Counted from the stretch's first letter, positions 37,397-49,558 are shown. The stretch: DNA of 64,000 nt from Saccoglossus kowalevskii (GCF_000003605.2 NW_003109081.1:349563-413562), one strand, 5' to 3'. Numbers and translations: made by a program. The notes: generated by a model not told the origin, from the letters alone.

Positions 37397-38085
37397 ATGA
37401 TGCATTTACACGACAGCATTTATCGTAGCACTACAGTTCGAGCCAGCAAAAATGTCTGAGTATACCTGTTCGAGTTAATTTTTGCTTCAATAAGCCCTCG
37501 GGGTTGTAATAGCAAACGCTATCGGGGTCGAAATCACGCCCTCAACCGCCTTCTCCAAGTAACCTCCCATTTCAATTATGGCGGGAACGAAGAGATTCGC
37601 GCCCTAATGTATATTTGCGCAACATGAAACAGAATAATCTACAATCTACAAAATTGTGCGATAAAAACTTGAGAGAACGACTGAAAAGTTCGAATAGAAA
37701 TCGAAGAAACTGTTTAAAGACACCGTAGATAAAACTAGTAGAAGCGGTCATGATACGACGCAGTGGCGGTAGCACCGGGGGGAACGGTCGCCCTCGAAAA
37801 AAATGTTGGGGGCGTCGCCCCTCCAAAATCTGGCTGAAACCCTTCGTGTCAGCAAAATTTGCCCCTCAAAATGCAGAAAATATCGTTTCAGAGGGTCTAG
37901 ATGTCAACATGTTAACGTGGAGCATGCCCGGACCCCTAGTAAGGTCGCGCCTTCGGCGCAAGGTTGGTGAGCAGATTTCGTCGCATTTCGGCCCGAAAGT
38001 GTAAACGTAGTTGAGATAATCTCTTGTGGGAGAAGCAGTAGTTAGGCTCCGATAGAATGTTGTCATGTAAACATGGCAATTTATT
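37397..38085 (+). mobile_element. Short, decayed copy of the 131-2577 transposon family
   Basis: The left end GCATTTACACGACAGCATTT and the reverse complement of the right end (TTTACATGACAACATTC, then TATCGGAGCC) are the same termini as in the 131-2577 element. The left 370 bp matches that element's other strand, including a broken reading frame near 37577. The middle (about 37762-37960) is unrelated G/C-tract sequence. The copy is non-autonomous. Confidence 0.72.
37762..37960. mobile_element. CAGTGGCG-type insert with G and C tracts
   Basis: Begins CAGTGGCGGTAGCACCGGGG, includes GGGGGCGTCGCCCCTCC and CATGCCCGGACCCC, and ends near GCGCCTTCGGCGCAAGG. This order of motifs resembles a widespread class of non-autonomous repeats I associate with invertebrate genomes. 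The name is not certain and no inverted terminus is preserved. It explains why the two copies of the host transposon lose similarity here. Confidence 0.35.
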
Positions 38086-38440
38086 ATGTTTATGGGTACA
38101 TACAAAATAATACAAATTTAAATGTCCTTTTGTACGACATATATGCGCCGAAAACATTATTAGTAGTAGTCGTCGTGCCACGCATGCGCGAGATTTATGG
38201 GTATCAGATGGCGAGTTTTGCAGTTGCGCAGATCAACGAATACTAGCTGAGAGGTTACCAAGCTTTAGTTGGGTATTTTAGATGATTGGGAGGTATCGAA
38301 AGAGTCACCGTCGGTAATTAGTGCAAGTCGCTTTCATTTCAAACCTCCTACTTGTGATTTTCATTAGAAGAGCGCATTGAGTTGTGGGAAAATCAATTCT
38401 CACAGACGGACCGGAACAGTAGAAGATAAAAGATTGTTTC

Positions 38441-38476
38441 GTTAGCTTGGGGGAAATGTGGTTAGCTTGGGGGAAA
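38441..38476 (+). repeat. Two-copy 20-bp tandem repeat
   Basis: GTTAGCTTGGGGGAAA starts at 38441 and again at 38461, a period of exactly 20. Minor slippage or duplication. Confidence 0.85.
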
Positions 38477-39261
38477 ACAGAGGTGTTAATCCGAAAATTC
38501 ATTGTCTTTTCCTGTTTGTGATTGGTTCTAGCAACGTTTGGGGGATCGTGACGTAGCTCCGACTGGGAGAATGTTTATCAACACAAATATCGCACATGCG
38601 CCTCAGTGCGCTGTGCATAAACTATAAAAATGTTGTTATTAAAAGTATAAAATCACAATGAGTATTTTTTGGTATAATATGTTTGTCTTTAAAATGCCAG
38701 TACTGCAAAGTACTTGTTTTACAACAGTGGCGCACATACAGAAAAGGCTCTTTTTTTCCTGAACGACTGGTTAAACGTGCTATTGATATTTGGTGATGTC
38801 GAATAACAATCTAACCGTGATGTAACGACTGCATGATTTAGTCTCTCAGTGGCGCTGCTGTCAAGTTATTTGTGAATTCTGCAATGAGAAGTAGCCGTTC
38901 CTACTTATTTTGTTGAATTGACCCGAGACAATACTAGTATAAGATCGATTTAATGATATTTAACGTTCTGAACAAATGAAAGTTATTATCTTACTTTAAT
39001 GAATATTTATAACCAGTTTTTTTATACCAACGGTTCACAGCCTATAAGGGACTGCTGTTTAAGCTTATGGAATATTTTACATTTCCCAGCTCATAGCAAC
39101 GTGAGTTGATCGCGGAACTGGCGGAAGGCTATTTTCAAAGATACAGCAATGCTGCATATAAATAAGTAAGCTGCCACAATATTAAAATATGCGTACATAT
39201 GCTGAAGAGTAATACAATGTGCATAGAGGCGTGATTGGTTTCCATGGAGATGACAACATTT

Positions 39262-39785
39262 TTTTTTCAATATGGCGACCTTTTACGAAAAATGTGATTC
39301 CATTAAAATTAAATGGGTATTTGCCCTATATTTCCTCACTTTATATACCAAGTATACTAATCATCTTTTCTTTATTCTGCGGTAAATTGATTGCCTATTA
39401 GGTTTGTGTACAGGATTCTTGTGATTAGACATTTTTTTTATTTTTGTTTGTAATCCATCGTAAATGTGATTGTGTTTTTTCAAAACGTTTGTGCAGAATC
39501 AGTGCGCCCTCATGTGATTGAAAAATATGCTTATATATTTTAGTCATTAACATTCACATTATTTCAATGGCAACTTTAGCAAAACTCCATCGGATCAGAC
39601 ACAGAATATTCTCCTATAGGTGTAGTGCAAAGATATCGTCACAAAACTCTGTCATGTTCTCTCAGATTGCAACAACGCAACGTCAATGCATTGTTATTGA
39701 TTCTTTACTGTAGTATATGTAGTCACGTGTTGGATGTCTGACTTATAATGGACAGCGCCACCACGCGGTGTGTCAGCAGGAATAG
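39262..39785 (+). repeat. Longer dispersed repeat, copy 2 (partner 35314-35960)
   Basis: Collinear with copy 1 as described there, without the (AAT)n run. The two are 3.9 kb apart in the same orientation, so unequal recombination between them would delete or duplicate the DNA between. Confidence 0.7.
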
Positions 39786-40308
39786 TATGTACTCATATCT
39801 TTTTATCTACATGTATAAGTCCATATCATATGTTATTTTCTCACGTTAGGAATTGTTACTTGCCAGAAAACAGCTGACAATCCATGTGCATGTTCAGAGA
39901 ACATCTACACCCATGATATGAGCTAGTTTTATACTGTTTCCAAATCTGGCGATTTGTGGATCAAATTAAAAATATATTGTTGTAATTTTATGTCATGATA
40001 AAGTCCAATGTATCAAACAACGTACAGTACCAAACAACACTATTAGCAATTACTTGTTTCACAAATTTATTGTCATGTACCATTATTTGTCAGTTTTGTG
40101 CAGAATGTACAAACATCAGTGACGCGATATCGTGATTTCATCACGTCTGCAGTATTTGCGTTGTGTAAGAACTTGAAACCCTGGATTAAATGCACAAATA
40201 TGTGCGCCACCAAAAGGTTAACCATGTGAAACTGTTTGCTTTTTTATTCAAAACACATCAACTTGAACAATATGTGAAACATTATTCAAATTCAGCCGAT
40301 AAAATCTA

Positions 40309-40314
40309 TTTATT
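40309..40314 (-). terminator. Polyadenylation signal of the peptide gene
   Basis: AATAAA on the minus strand is the first canonical signal after the peptide stop codon at 40502, giving a 3' UTR of roughly 200 nt. No AATAAA or ATTAAA lies between. Confidence 0.5.
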
Positions 40315-40501
40315 AAATTATTAATTAAGAATTACAGTGACATAATTAGTATATACATAAATCCGATAACATTGATACAATTAACGAAACAATTAACCAA
40401 AAACTCTTTAACAAAAACATCTAAGTAAATCAGTGGTTAGTAAACGAGTAGGTGGGCATCTGGTAAAAGGTATTGAATAATGCATCAAAATTGATAATTC
40501 A

Positions 40502-40831
40502 TTAACTCTTCGATCTTCTACAGAATTTCTTACAAAACATCATGCAGGAGGAAGACCTGCACTGTTCCATGCAGTGTGCGCATGGGCGAACACGGGCTGC
40601 GCGTCTGGATAGGACAGCAGTGTCGGTAGTTAATGCATTCTTATACAGAAACGCTGGAAGGAAGTCTGGGTCCTCGTCAATGTAGTTGTCGTCGTCTTCG
40701 TCCTCGGAATTTCTGGAAGCAAGTCTCGGTGGGAACAATGCATCCTGCTCATCGCTCATGTACAGACTGGCGAAGCACAAGTCTAATACGAACAGCGTCA
40801 GTAATAGGCGGAATGGGAGATACATGACCAT
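40502..40831 (-). CDS. Secreted six-cysteine peptide precursor, unknown family
   Basis: A 109-residue prepropeptide. Residues 1-21 are a clear signal peptide (RLLLTLFVLDLCFA core, likely cut after A21). Residues 22-75 are an acidic pro-region with 14 Asp/Glu, densest at 43-56. R76-R77 is a dibasic convertase site. The predicted mature domain (78-109) is strongly basic and has six cysteines, C84, C87, C91, C96, C100 and C104, with spacing C-x2-C-x3-C-x4-C-x3-C-x3-C. A second RR at 105-106 could trim a short C-terminal tail. The coding part is one exon: a pyrimidine-rich acceptor (ATAATTTCAG) ends 4 nt before the ATG, so the 5' UTR is probably split. The layout is that of neuropeptide, hormone or antimicrobial peptide precursors. 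The C-x2-C-x3-C start recalls trissin-type neuropeptides and part of the spacing recalls hepcidin, but neither pattern fits fully. No family is assigned. Confidence 0.82.
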   Translation of the reverse strand: MVMYLPFRLLLTLFVLDLCFASLYMSDEQDALFPPRLASRNSEDEDDDNYIDEDPDFLPAFLYKNALTTDTAVLSRRAARVRPCAHCMEQCRSSSCMMFCKKFCRRSKS

Positions 40832-40835
40832 ATTT

Positions 40836-40845
40836 CTGAAATTAT
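40836..40845 (-). other. Splice acceptor just before the peptide ATG
   Basis: On the minus strand ATAATTTCAG ends at 40836, and the exon would begin at 40835 with AAAT before ATG. It implies at least one upstream noncoding exon at higher plus-strand coordinates, which I could not locate. This supports the ORF being a real exon. Confidence 0.5.
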
Positions 40846-43106
40846 CAAACGAAATGCGTTAAATTCCTAATAAACTCACTGGAACAAGCCATGTTTGTCG
40901 TACGAAAATATGGCAAATATAAGAACTATCGGTGTTGTATGATTTGACGTATTTGTGACAGATAGCAAAAGTCAATTATTGCTTCGCACATTCACGACAT
41001 AATCGTTTCTCAAGTTTCTTGTAAACAAAATGTGGATTTAAAAGTATATGGCTTACTTTGGTCGCTGTGAATTTGTGTACACATAAACAAAAATCATTTA
41101 GCAATTAGGACTGCAAACTACACTGAAACATCATTTTTGCATTAAAATTAACTAAACTTGTGAATAATATATAATCGTCACTGACGGACGATATAGTATA
41201 TGAATTGTTTATGTGACATTAATATTTTCATTGCGTTGCGCCCTCTGTGACGTATATTGATGAATGAATGGCTATTAACGGCGTTCATATTCTTCTATAT
41301 GTAGACGACCGTCAGAATAAATAATGTTTTGTGAGAGGTTCTATATTTTAAAAGACGATCTACTACACACCCAATCGTTATGATCGCTCTGAACGCCATT
41401 GTTCATATCCATCTAAGGCATGCTTACGTCATGGAATCGCCGTGTTGTTTAAGGGCGCAAATAATATGTTGAATATTTTGACGTCATAATAAATCTACCT
41501 GAGGATTCACAGCCAACTAAGTTCAAATAACTATAAACTAAACTGAACGATGCACATTTCAGTACATAGTCGTACCATTTCTCCCACTTTACCTGACAGA
41601 AGTTGTTTGAATCGTGATATAAAAATAATATTCCGGCGAGCGGGAATGAATTCGAAGTTAATACAACCTAATGTTTTATGTGTTGCATCAAAATATCAAA
41701 CAATTTATGTTATAAGAAAACAAAATACAATCATAAATATTATTTTTATTCTCTTTTGGGGGGCAGCCGATGAGTCACGTAAGACAGTTCTTATGTTAAA
41801 CTATACATTTTATAAATCATGAACAATTCACGTGAAAATGAGAAAGAGATGAACAATATAAACTGGTTTAACTGCTACAACCTAGAGACTAATTACCCAA
41901 ATTATTGCGGATGATCAAGAATGATTACTTAGGCGCCGGAAAATAAATGAATGGAACCCTCGATGAATAATGAATCAAACTGTAATAAAAGTATTAGGAA
42001 TACCGGGAATTGTTTATATTACTACATTGTGATTAATTATTATTGTGTACCATTGTGGCGTCTGTCATCGTAATTGCAATAAAAAACAGAGCACGACGCT
42101 ATTGCTGGGAATTATAGAGCGTGTTTCTGACGAACTTTTCGAATGATGGTGGAAACCTCTAACTACGGGTTGTGTGTGGCGGAAGGGTGAGTCAATTTAC
42201 ACGGCGATAATGAAGTTAATATTAAATAAAAGACGGACAGGATTATCGTTAGGTTGGGTGATCAATCCATTATACACAGTGTTATGTACAGATTTGCCAA
42301 CCGTGGTTACAAGAAATTGAGGATATGTGCAATGGTGAATAAACAAAACTCTACGTGACGTACACTGTGGTGTGCAGTAAGCAAATAGTTTAAAAAACAT
42401 AAATGCGTTCATAAAAATTCTTGATTCTTTTTTTACAATCGTTGAAGCTTACTTACTTAGTTATTATTATTATTATTATTCAATTTCAACAGGTATGTAA
42501 AATACAATTGAAACCATATCTAATATTAATATATAATATACACATAATCATTGAATAACAGCTACAACAACACACAATGATGCACATATTTTCAAGTGAG
42601 ACGATTGTATGTGACTATAGAACACTGCGTACTAATATTTTATAAATGAATTATTGACTGGTGACCTAAGTACAATGAATATCTCACGAGTGGGAAACAC
42701 ATAACGATTACAAACACTAGTTTAATAGGTGTTATAAATGTTCTTGGATCACTCTTGAGATATCATGTTTGTAACGCACAAACTAACGCATAAATTGTGA
42801 GTGCATAATCAAGACTCTGTAGAGTGTGTGTCTATTTTGCACCGAACACTGCCACACTTACCCTTCATGCGATTAGGAAATATTTTGTTTTCAATAAGTG
42901 AATTTAATAAGTAGTCAATAAACACACACTCGTTGGGTGATATGTATATTCGTGCGCGGATAATTGATGTTGAGGTGTATAACGTATATGTGGCTTTAAT
43001 TTATACCCCGGCCCAAATATATATATATCCCACCATATCTAATACTTTAATGCGAAAATATAGTGTAAAACCACTAACATATTGAAATATAAAGTCAAAA
43101 TCTTAT

Positions 43107-43152
43107 TCTGCTTGCATGAACCAATCAGATTACAGGGATTGTTACTACATCA
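43107..43152 (+). repeat. Dispersed repeat, copy 2 (partner 7642-7690)
   Basis: CTTGCATGAACCAATCAGAT, then GGGATTGTTACTACAT, matches the copy in receptor intron 1 in the same orientation with a few substitutions. Confidence 0.55.
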
Positions 43153-44633
43153 TATGAAGGTATCGACAATTACTACACCGCTTTATTAAACTAGATTGCC
43201 ATAATATAAAACGATTCTAGTGTATTCAATATTTGATAATCTATGATGTCTGCATATTAGACCACAACGTAATGATAAAAATTATTTAACTACTTCGCAA
43301 TGTAACATTTTAACTCAATTGAAAACCCTTTCCCTATAAAATGTGCCCTCTACTGACGGAGCGGTTCTATGACATACAAGAGTGATACGAAATCCATTTT
43401 AAGAGTGAATACCGTTTTGACCTGGACTCCTCGTCTACCAATGAAGAGTATGTTTGTTTTTTACTATACTCTAGATGACGAAAGACTGCATTGAATGGTT
43501 GATATGAACGATCTTGCCTTCACCATATACGTCATTTTGACGTCATAGAAATGAGTTATAAAAAAAAAAATTGATTAAACTGATAACTAATCCAACTACC
43601 CCCGCTCACCAACAGCCCGTACCAAAAAACACCCCCAACATCATCATCTTATTCACAAACACATGCATACACAAAATACGCGCAGGCACATTCTTCGCAT
43701 GATACTGCCTTCAGGGAACACCCAAATTACTAACAAATTAAAACGTAAACAGATTCTTGATTTTAATTGAATTGTCTTCAAGCACGTTGACGGGCACGTG
43801 ATTTACATGCAAACATTTTCCTTGCCATGGCATTCTAGGCCCATCAACGAACATACCCACTATAGCAGTCTTTAGATGTTTTTATCACAGATAGAGAGAA
43901 AAAAATGTATCTGAATGAACGAAAATAAAATATCTGCTTAAAAGTTTTTCTAGTATGACTAATATGTAGCTGGAAACAAGAGTAATACCCGGTTCATTCC
44001 CTCAGTTCCCTTCCATCATATCATACACATATAGAAGAGGATAGTATGGGATTTGAATGTAATTAAGGTGAAAGAATGCTTTGATGAACGAGATTTGTAA
44101 ACGCATTAATATTTTTATATTACTTCATTATCCTATATATAACAAAATCTCGGTCTAGTATTATATATATGCAATATAATGTTTAAATCTCTTTTCATCC
44201 GTTCATGTATTGTGCATGACCGCTACATCATCTAGCTGTCCCTATGATATCATATAAATCACATCTTTCTTTCCCAGCTAACGTAATTACCAGAGTTAGC
44301 GATTTATATAATTACAAATATGTTACGAAACCCATCGAAATACAGTTAAAGTAAGCTTCTATGTGTATGTATATTATAATCATGAAAATAATAACAATAG
44401 TCAATATTGTTTTCAACGGGACATTTTATGATTAAGCACACTATTCTAAATTTGGAAATACAAGTCCGTAAAAAGTTTACAAAATCACGTGTTACAGTGT
44501 TACAGATTCAAATTCGACGACGCGTTAAAACTAGTCAAGAATTAGATGTTATGTAATTATAATAATTAATTGCAAGTAATTATAATTTAAGACAATTACC
44601 CTATACATCTAAGTCATAAGTTACGGTTTAACA

Positions 44634-44715
44634 TGCCACAGTCGCAGAGCGTCGTGCTCAACATGGCTTTCATATGACGTATACAGCGCGTGTCCAAATT
44701 ATTACTTGTTTACAC
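44634..44715 (+). repeat. Dispersed repeat, copy 2 of 3
   Basis: GTCGTGCTC, ATATGACGTATACAGCGCGT and the following AT-rich stretch align with 27490-27565 and 58000-58060, more diverged than those two are from each other. Confidence 0.5.
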
Positions 44716-46647
44716 AAATTGTGCTCGCTTGGTACCCTTTACAGGTGTTCCGATGGAAATTGCGAGTGGGGGTATTATTAAGATGACTGTATGTCGACTA
44801 AAATCAGTACATAATAAATAAAATTAACACAATGAGTTTGGAATCTACATCATCATCAGGGAAAACGTGTAGGTACATATAGCAATTGATATATAGAATA
44901 TTGAGAAAAACAATTATGCTCTTTCGTTTCTCCTATCTTTCTCTCCCTTACACTAGTTTTGATTGATACACACGTTCACTGTCGCTGATTGAGGTATCAA
45001 TCATCTTTCTCCATTGTGAATATTTTCGATGACAATTGATATTTAAAATAGAGCATAATAGAATATGATGCGTAGTCACGCTGATGATGAAATTACAGGG
45101 GGCGTATAAACGTGGGTCAATGCTTTTCCTGTCTTTACTAGGCGTGTTTTCCAATAATCGAAACTCAACACTTAGAACTCTGGGTAAGGTGGTACAATGT
45201 CGCATTGCCGAAAGGCCCCGCTAACAGGAAACTGAGCTTAGAAAATTAAATTGACACTATCCAATTCCCACGTGTATTGCAGATACGCGTCATTGGAATG
45301 AGAAACTGCAATGTTATTTATAATTCATGAAGGAATTCGTCTATTTTTCATAGGTTTTGAACACAATTCACAAGCTTAACCACGGGCTTCGTACTGCGAC
45401 GACAGCTAGCCAGTGTCTGTAATACGTACGATCCGTTGTTTTTATTTCAACACTATCAATGAGAAACTAGCGTGACTTGCTTAAATTTCCGCCTCGTCGT
45501 CCACTTTGTGGAACTAAAGACCCTACAATATTGCAAATAAATCTATATTGTAGTGTTCATTTAAAATAAAACACTGATATTTACTCAATGTCAACAAGAA
45601 AACTCAGTTCAAAAATAAATTTACAATTCCGGAAAAACAATAGGTACAAACACAGCACAGTACAACTCAGTCAATGTAGGCTGAGAAACCTGAATCTTCT
45701 GGAAAACAACTAATTGCATACGAAAAAGAGTGAACACATTCAACGACCATCGAATGTATGAAACACGTTAAATTTGCACGTAATTCCCGAGGATGTTACG
45801 TGTTGGAAGGTGTGAAGTATATTACATATAAAATATACATATCTTAATTTGATAGTGAATGGAGTTTTCTATATAAGAATACAGTCTCAACAAATAGAAT
45901 ATAATTATACCTTAAGGTGTTATAATTTTCCCGCCAACATTCTCAAACATTTGCCGTTTTTCCAGACCAAATCAACATAAATTATTTTTAGAAAAAAAAT
46001 ATAACAAAATAAAAACATATTATTAAAAGGTAAAATGGTCATTGATGAATTTGTTACTGAACACCTAACCTATATGCATTCTCTGATTGTATACACTTCT
46101 TTACTGTATAAACATGTTGTTTTAGACAATCGATTATGCTCGCGGTTGAATAGTTTTCTTCGTATGATACGCTCCGGTTTAGTTTGATCATCGATGTATA
46201 TAGGGATTCACTATTCTTTGGTGTAGCTAATTTTTACAGAAAATTAAATAACATAAACGTATATATATATAGTTTTTATAGAAGTTTGCATTCGTCCGAG
46301 AATCGACTCGTTGAGTTTGTGTTCATGTCGCATTCATGCATTTAATATGGAGACACCAGCGCAGAATAATTTTGACAATTTACTGTTGTTGTTGTAGTAT
46401 AATTGGTTAATTGAGACAATGTAGCCGTTACACTGTTGCTCAGTATTCATCGTACTCGCAATCCCTTGGAGATACAATCAGCAATTGGCACTTGACACGA
46501 ATGACACCGATCTATAATCATTAACAATGTGGGTGATGACAGCAAAGTGTTAATAGAAAGATACGTTGAATGTCCTCCAGCATTGAATTTTCAGTAATGA
46601 CAATCACTGAACAAACTCGAGAATTTATCCATGTGTACTTCAAATTG

Positions 46648-46685
46648 TTTTTTTTTTTGTTTTTTTTTTTTTGCTTTTTTATTTT
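46648..46685. repeat. T-rich homopolymer tract
   Basis: Nearly 40 bases of T broken only by two G and one C. Low complexity; it makes an overlapping open frame (46631-46813) meaningless. Confidence 0.95.
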
Positions 46686-46876
46686 CATTTATTTGCTTGA
46701 CTGTAAATTTAGATTTTCATAGTATTTACCACAATACCAAACGCTACTCAACTTGTACTATGACTATTATTAATGCCTTACAGATCCCATACGTATCCGC
46801 TAACAGGTTCTAAAGCAACTCGGTACTGCCAATTCGTAGTACCCCCATAACAAAGAATATTTTTTTTAAACCAAGT

Positions 46877-46900
46877 CGAATATTTGCGATCTTGAGTACT
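46877..46900 (+). repeat. Partial copy of the 48895 hairpin arm
   Basis: CGAATATTTGCGATCTTGAG resembles the left arm of the hairpin at 48895-48964 (GAAATATTTGCGACCTGAAG). This suggests that the hairpin derives from a dispersed inverted-repeat element. Confidence 0.35.
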
Positions 46901-48894
46901 ATGCGTAGTCACGTTTCGTCTTAGTGCCAACTATCAATGCACGTTTTCCTGGAATGCGAAATACCACGGATGCTCCTGTTAAAAACCATATACCATATAA
47001 AACGTGAATTTGGTTCAACTAATAAAATAACTAATAGTTAAAAAAAATTATTTCCCGTATTGAACTGAAATATGTGAAATCTGAATGGTAATGCAGTAAG
47101 GTAATGCAGTAAGTATATATTGTATCTAAATCAGGAATTACGCGAGTTTGCTCATCTTCAGTGTTGGAAAAAATGCATCTTGTTATTGTTTATGTGTTTC
47201 TTTATATACAACTCGTGCTTCATTTTACTTTGAACATTTTAAATACAAAGCATTTTATGAACCTGGTTGTCAGCCATAGCACTTAAATATTTGATTCAAG
47301 TTATCACTCATTTTACTAACGCTCCTGTTGTTAAAATCCTTCTGACGATTGTCAATTTCTTATCTCTTTGCTGCAAATTGCGTCCTTGTCGCTATCAACA
47401 GGGAGATATATCGAACTATACACGCATCTGAAATTACGGTCGTATCTTTCTTATTGATAACATATACTATATTAATAATCAAACATCCTTAGGATGAGGA
47501 ACTAATAATTGTCATTTACGATCAGTGTGAATTGTAAGTCCCAAGGAGCGATGACGTCATGCTCCGTCGAACGCAACCTCTTCAGATTAACCAAATATGG
47601 TTACGCGCTGCCATATCCAGAAACGCCTGTATGACTGTTTTACATATCAATATACCACGACTGAAATTAAAGGTTTTATATCGTGTAGGGCAAATGCCGA
47701 TCCACCTCATTTTACATGACTAAGGCGGGTGGAGATAGGTAATAATTAAAATCGCATAAATACAACGGTCAAACTAACTGAGATATTCATTTGTTTTACG
47801 AGACATATATGATTCGACGTGTAAACAATTGACATTGATATATACACCATCCTAGACATTGCAATGCAATATTTTTTGAGATATATGCATCGACGTGCAG
47901 CACCTGTGACAATTAAATGACCAACCTATGGATCTTGTGTTTCAAAAGCTGTAGTCCATTAAACGTGATTAATGTGTATGGATAATATTGCGATGTATGC
48001 CTTGAAGTCTATCTTTTTTACGCAAATTTGGTGCAATGGGCCATATATTGTCGTGTTTTCGACAGTTGTTGATTATTTCGTACTTATGTTTACCAGTCAG
48101 ATAGTACCTAAACTTTACATAAATTACCAAATAGGAAACTACATAATCAGCTTATTCCAATTCTTACCTAATATTTTAACTTTAACTTAACTTTTAAAAA
48201 TATAAATTTTAATTTCACTATCCGCAATAGTACCTAACTACGGGGTTTTGTTCATTGTTAAATTTACACACTTAAATCAGTACATGCCAAGTCATTTCAT
48301 CGCGTAACGAATTATATTATTCACTTGAATTCATAATGTAAATTGCGGAAAATGAATCTTATGTTGGATAATCCAGCTTGTCAGATGGATACTCAGGGCT
48401 TTGATTGAAATCGATGATGCTAGTTCTTGACAAGCGGCAATGTGCATACATAGAACAAGTGATATAATACGTAGGGCTCATGGTATTATACTAAGAGTAA
48501 TGGTGATCTAACCTGTCGGTGCATATAGCATTTATTTTATTGCTTTATTCCAGTATTATGTTTTGTTAAAAGGGTTCGGATTTGGGATTAACATATTGAT
48601 TTGTCATGTGTAAAGCCTTGTCTTTGGTTGGCTAAGTAGTTGATATATTCGCTGGTCAATATTTGGTTCACTTGCTTTAAATACCTCATTTACATTCTGT
48701 AAATCTAGTTAGTTTCATTTTCAGCATGAACAAAAAAAAAACGTTCTGATATACCAATACACAGAAATGCTGTTTATTTGCAATGGTGAATAGTCAATAT
48801 TCAAGATCAGTTACAGACGTCGAGCAACTGAAAACAATCAGTGGTATGGTGTATGGCCTCACTATTTGCACACCTAAGTACAACTGAATTACCG

Positions 48895-48964
48895 AAATAT
48901 TTGCGACCTGAAGAATACCTGATGCAAAAAAATATATGAGGTATTCTTTAAGTCGCAAGTATTT
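48895..48964 (+). ncRNA. Pre-miRNA-like hairpin (possibly MITE-derived)
   Basis: Two 26-nt arms (48895-48920 and 48939-48964) are inverted copies with three differences around an 18-nt loop. As plus-strand RNA two of the differences become G-U pairs, leaving one C-A mismatch in 26 pairs. Size and shape match an animal microRNA precursor, yet near-perfect symmetry and a related single arm at 46877 also fit a small inverted-repeat transposon. Expression is unknown. Confidence 0.35.
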
Positions 48965-49558
48965 TTTTCTGACGAATTATTTTTAAAAAATTTGATTGTA
49001 TAATGTAATGTGCATGACGGCTATTAAATGAATACAGTTCATAGTTCGCCAGAGTCGTTCTTCACATGTAACATTAATGAATTGTGATTCGTAAATTCCC
49101 ATGATGCAATTTATCTCCTATATTTTCCTATCTTTGGACGGTTCTCAACTTCCAACTAGTGCGACTGAAAGTGTCAAATGCGCTTTGTTTTTTCGTTTTG
49201 TTTTTGCCATCGCAGTATAACACGCATACATTACAACATAAAACCCGGGCTTCAAACCAACGACAAGAGCCTCTCCATAGTTGGCAGATGTGTTTCACAG
49301 CTTGATACAGACATTGTCCAAAAATTAACAGCTTAAAACTAAAATTATTAAAAAAAATATTTGTGTCATTCGCAAGTTACGTAAATAATAATCGTGATAT
49401 GCTGAGTAAACGTCATGGGGCGACGTATTAGGTCCTGGTTACATATAATGATTCCAACGTGTTGTGTTCACTGCCATATAATCCGTACATTTGATCACCA
49501 CTCCCACGCCACTCAGTCGCACCCACTGACAATGAGGAGATAATTGTATACTGAATAG

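Larger units (their letters stand above)
40846..48890. other. 8-kb gene-free tract upstream of the peptide gene
   Basis: It should hold the promoter and 5' UTR exon of the minus-strand peptide gene, but neither can be pinned down. Other content: a short (ATT)n run near 42464-42480, dispersed-repeat copies at 43107-43152 and 44634-44715, C/A-rich DNA at about 43595-43700, a long T tract at 46648-46685 and a two-copy 13-bp repeat at 47087-47112. No supportable protein gene. Confidence 0.5.

Noticed and set aside
40633-40827. Plus-strand frame opposite the six-cysteine peptide gene
   Set aside because: Antisense shadow with no signal peptide; the minus-strand frame has all the features of a secreted precursor.
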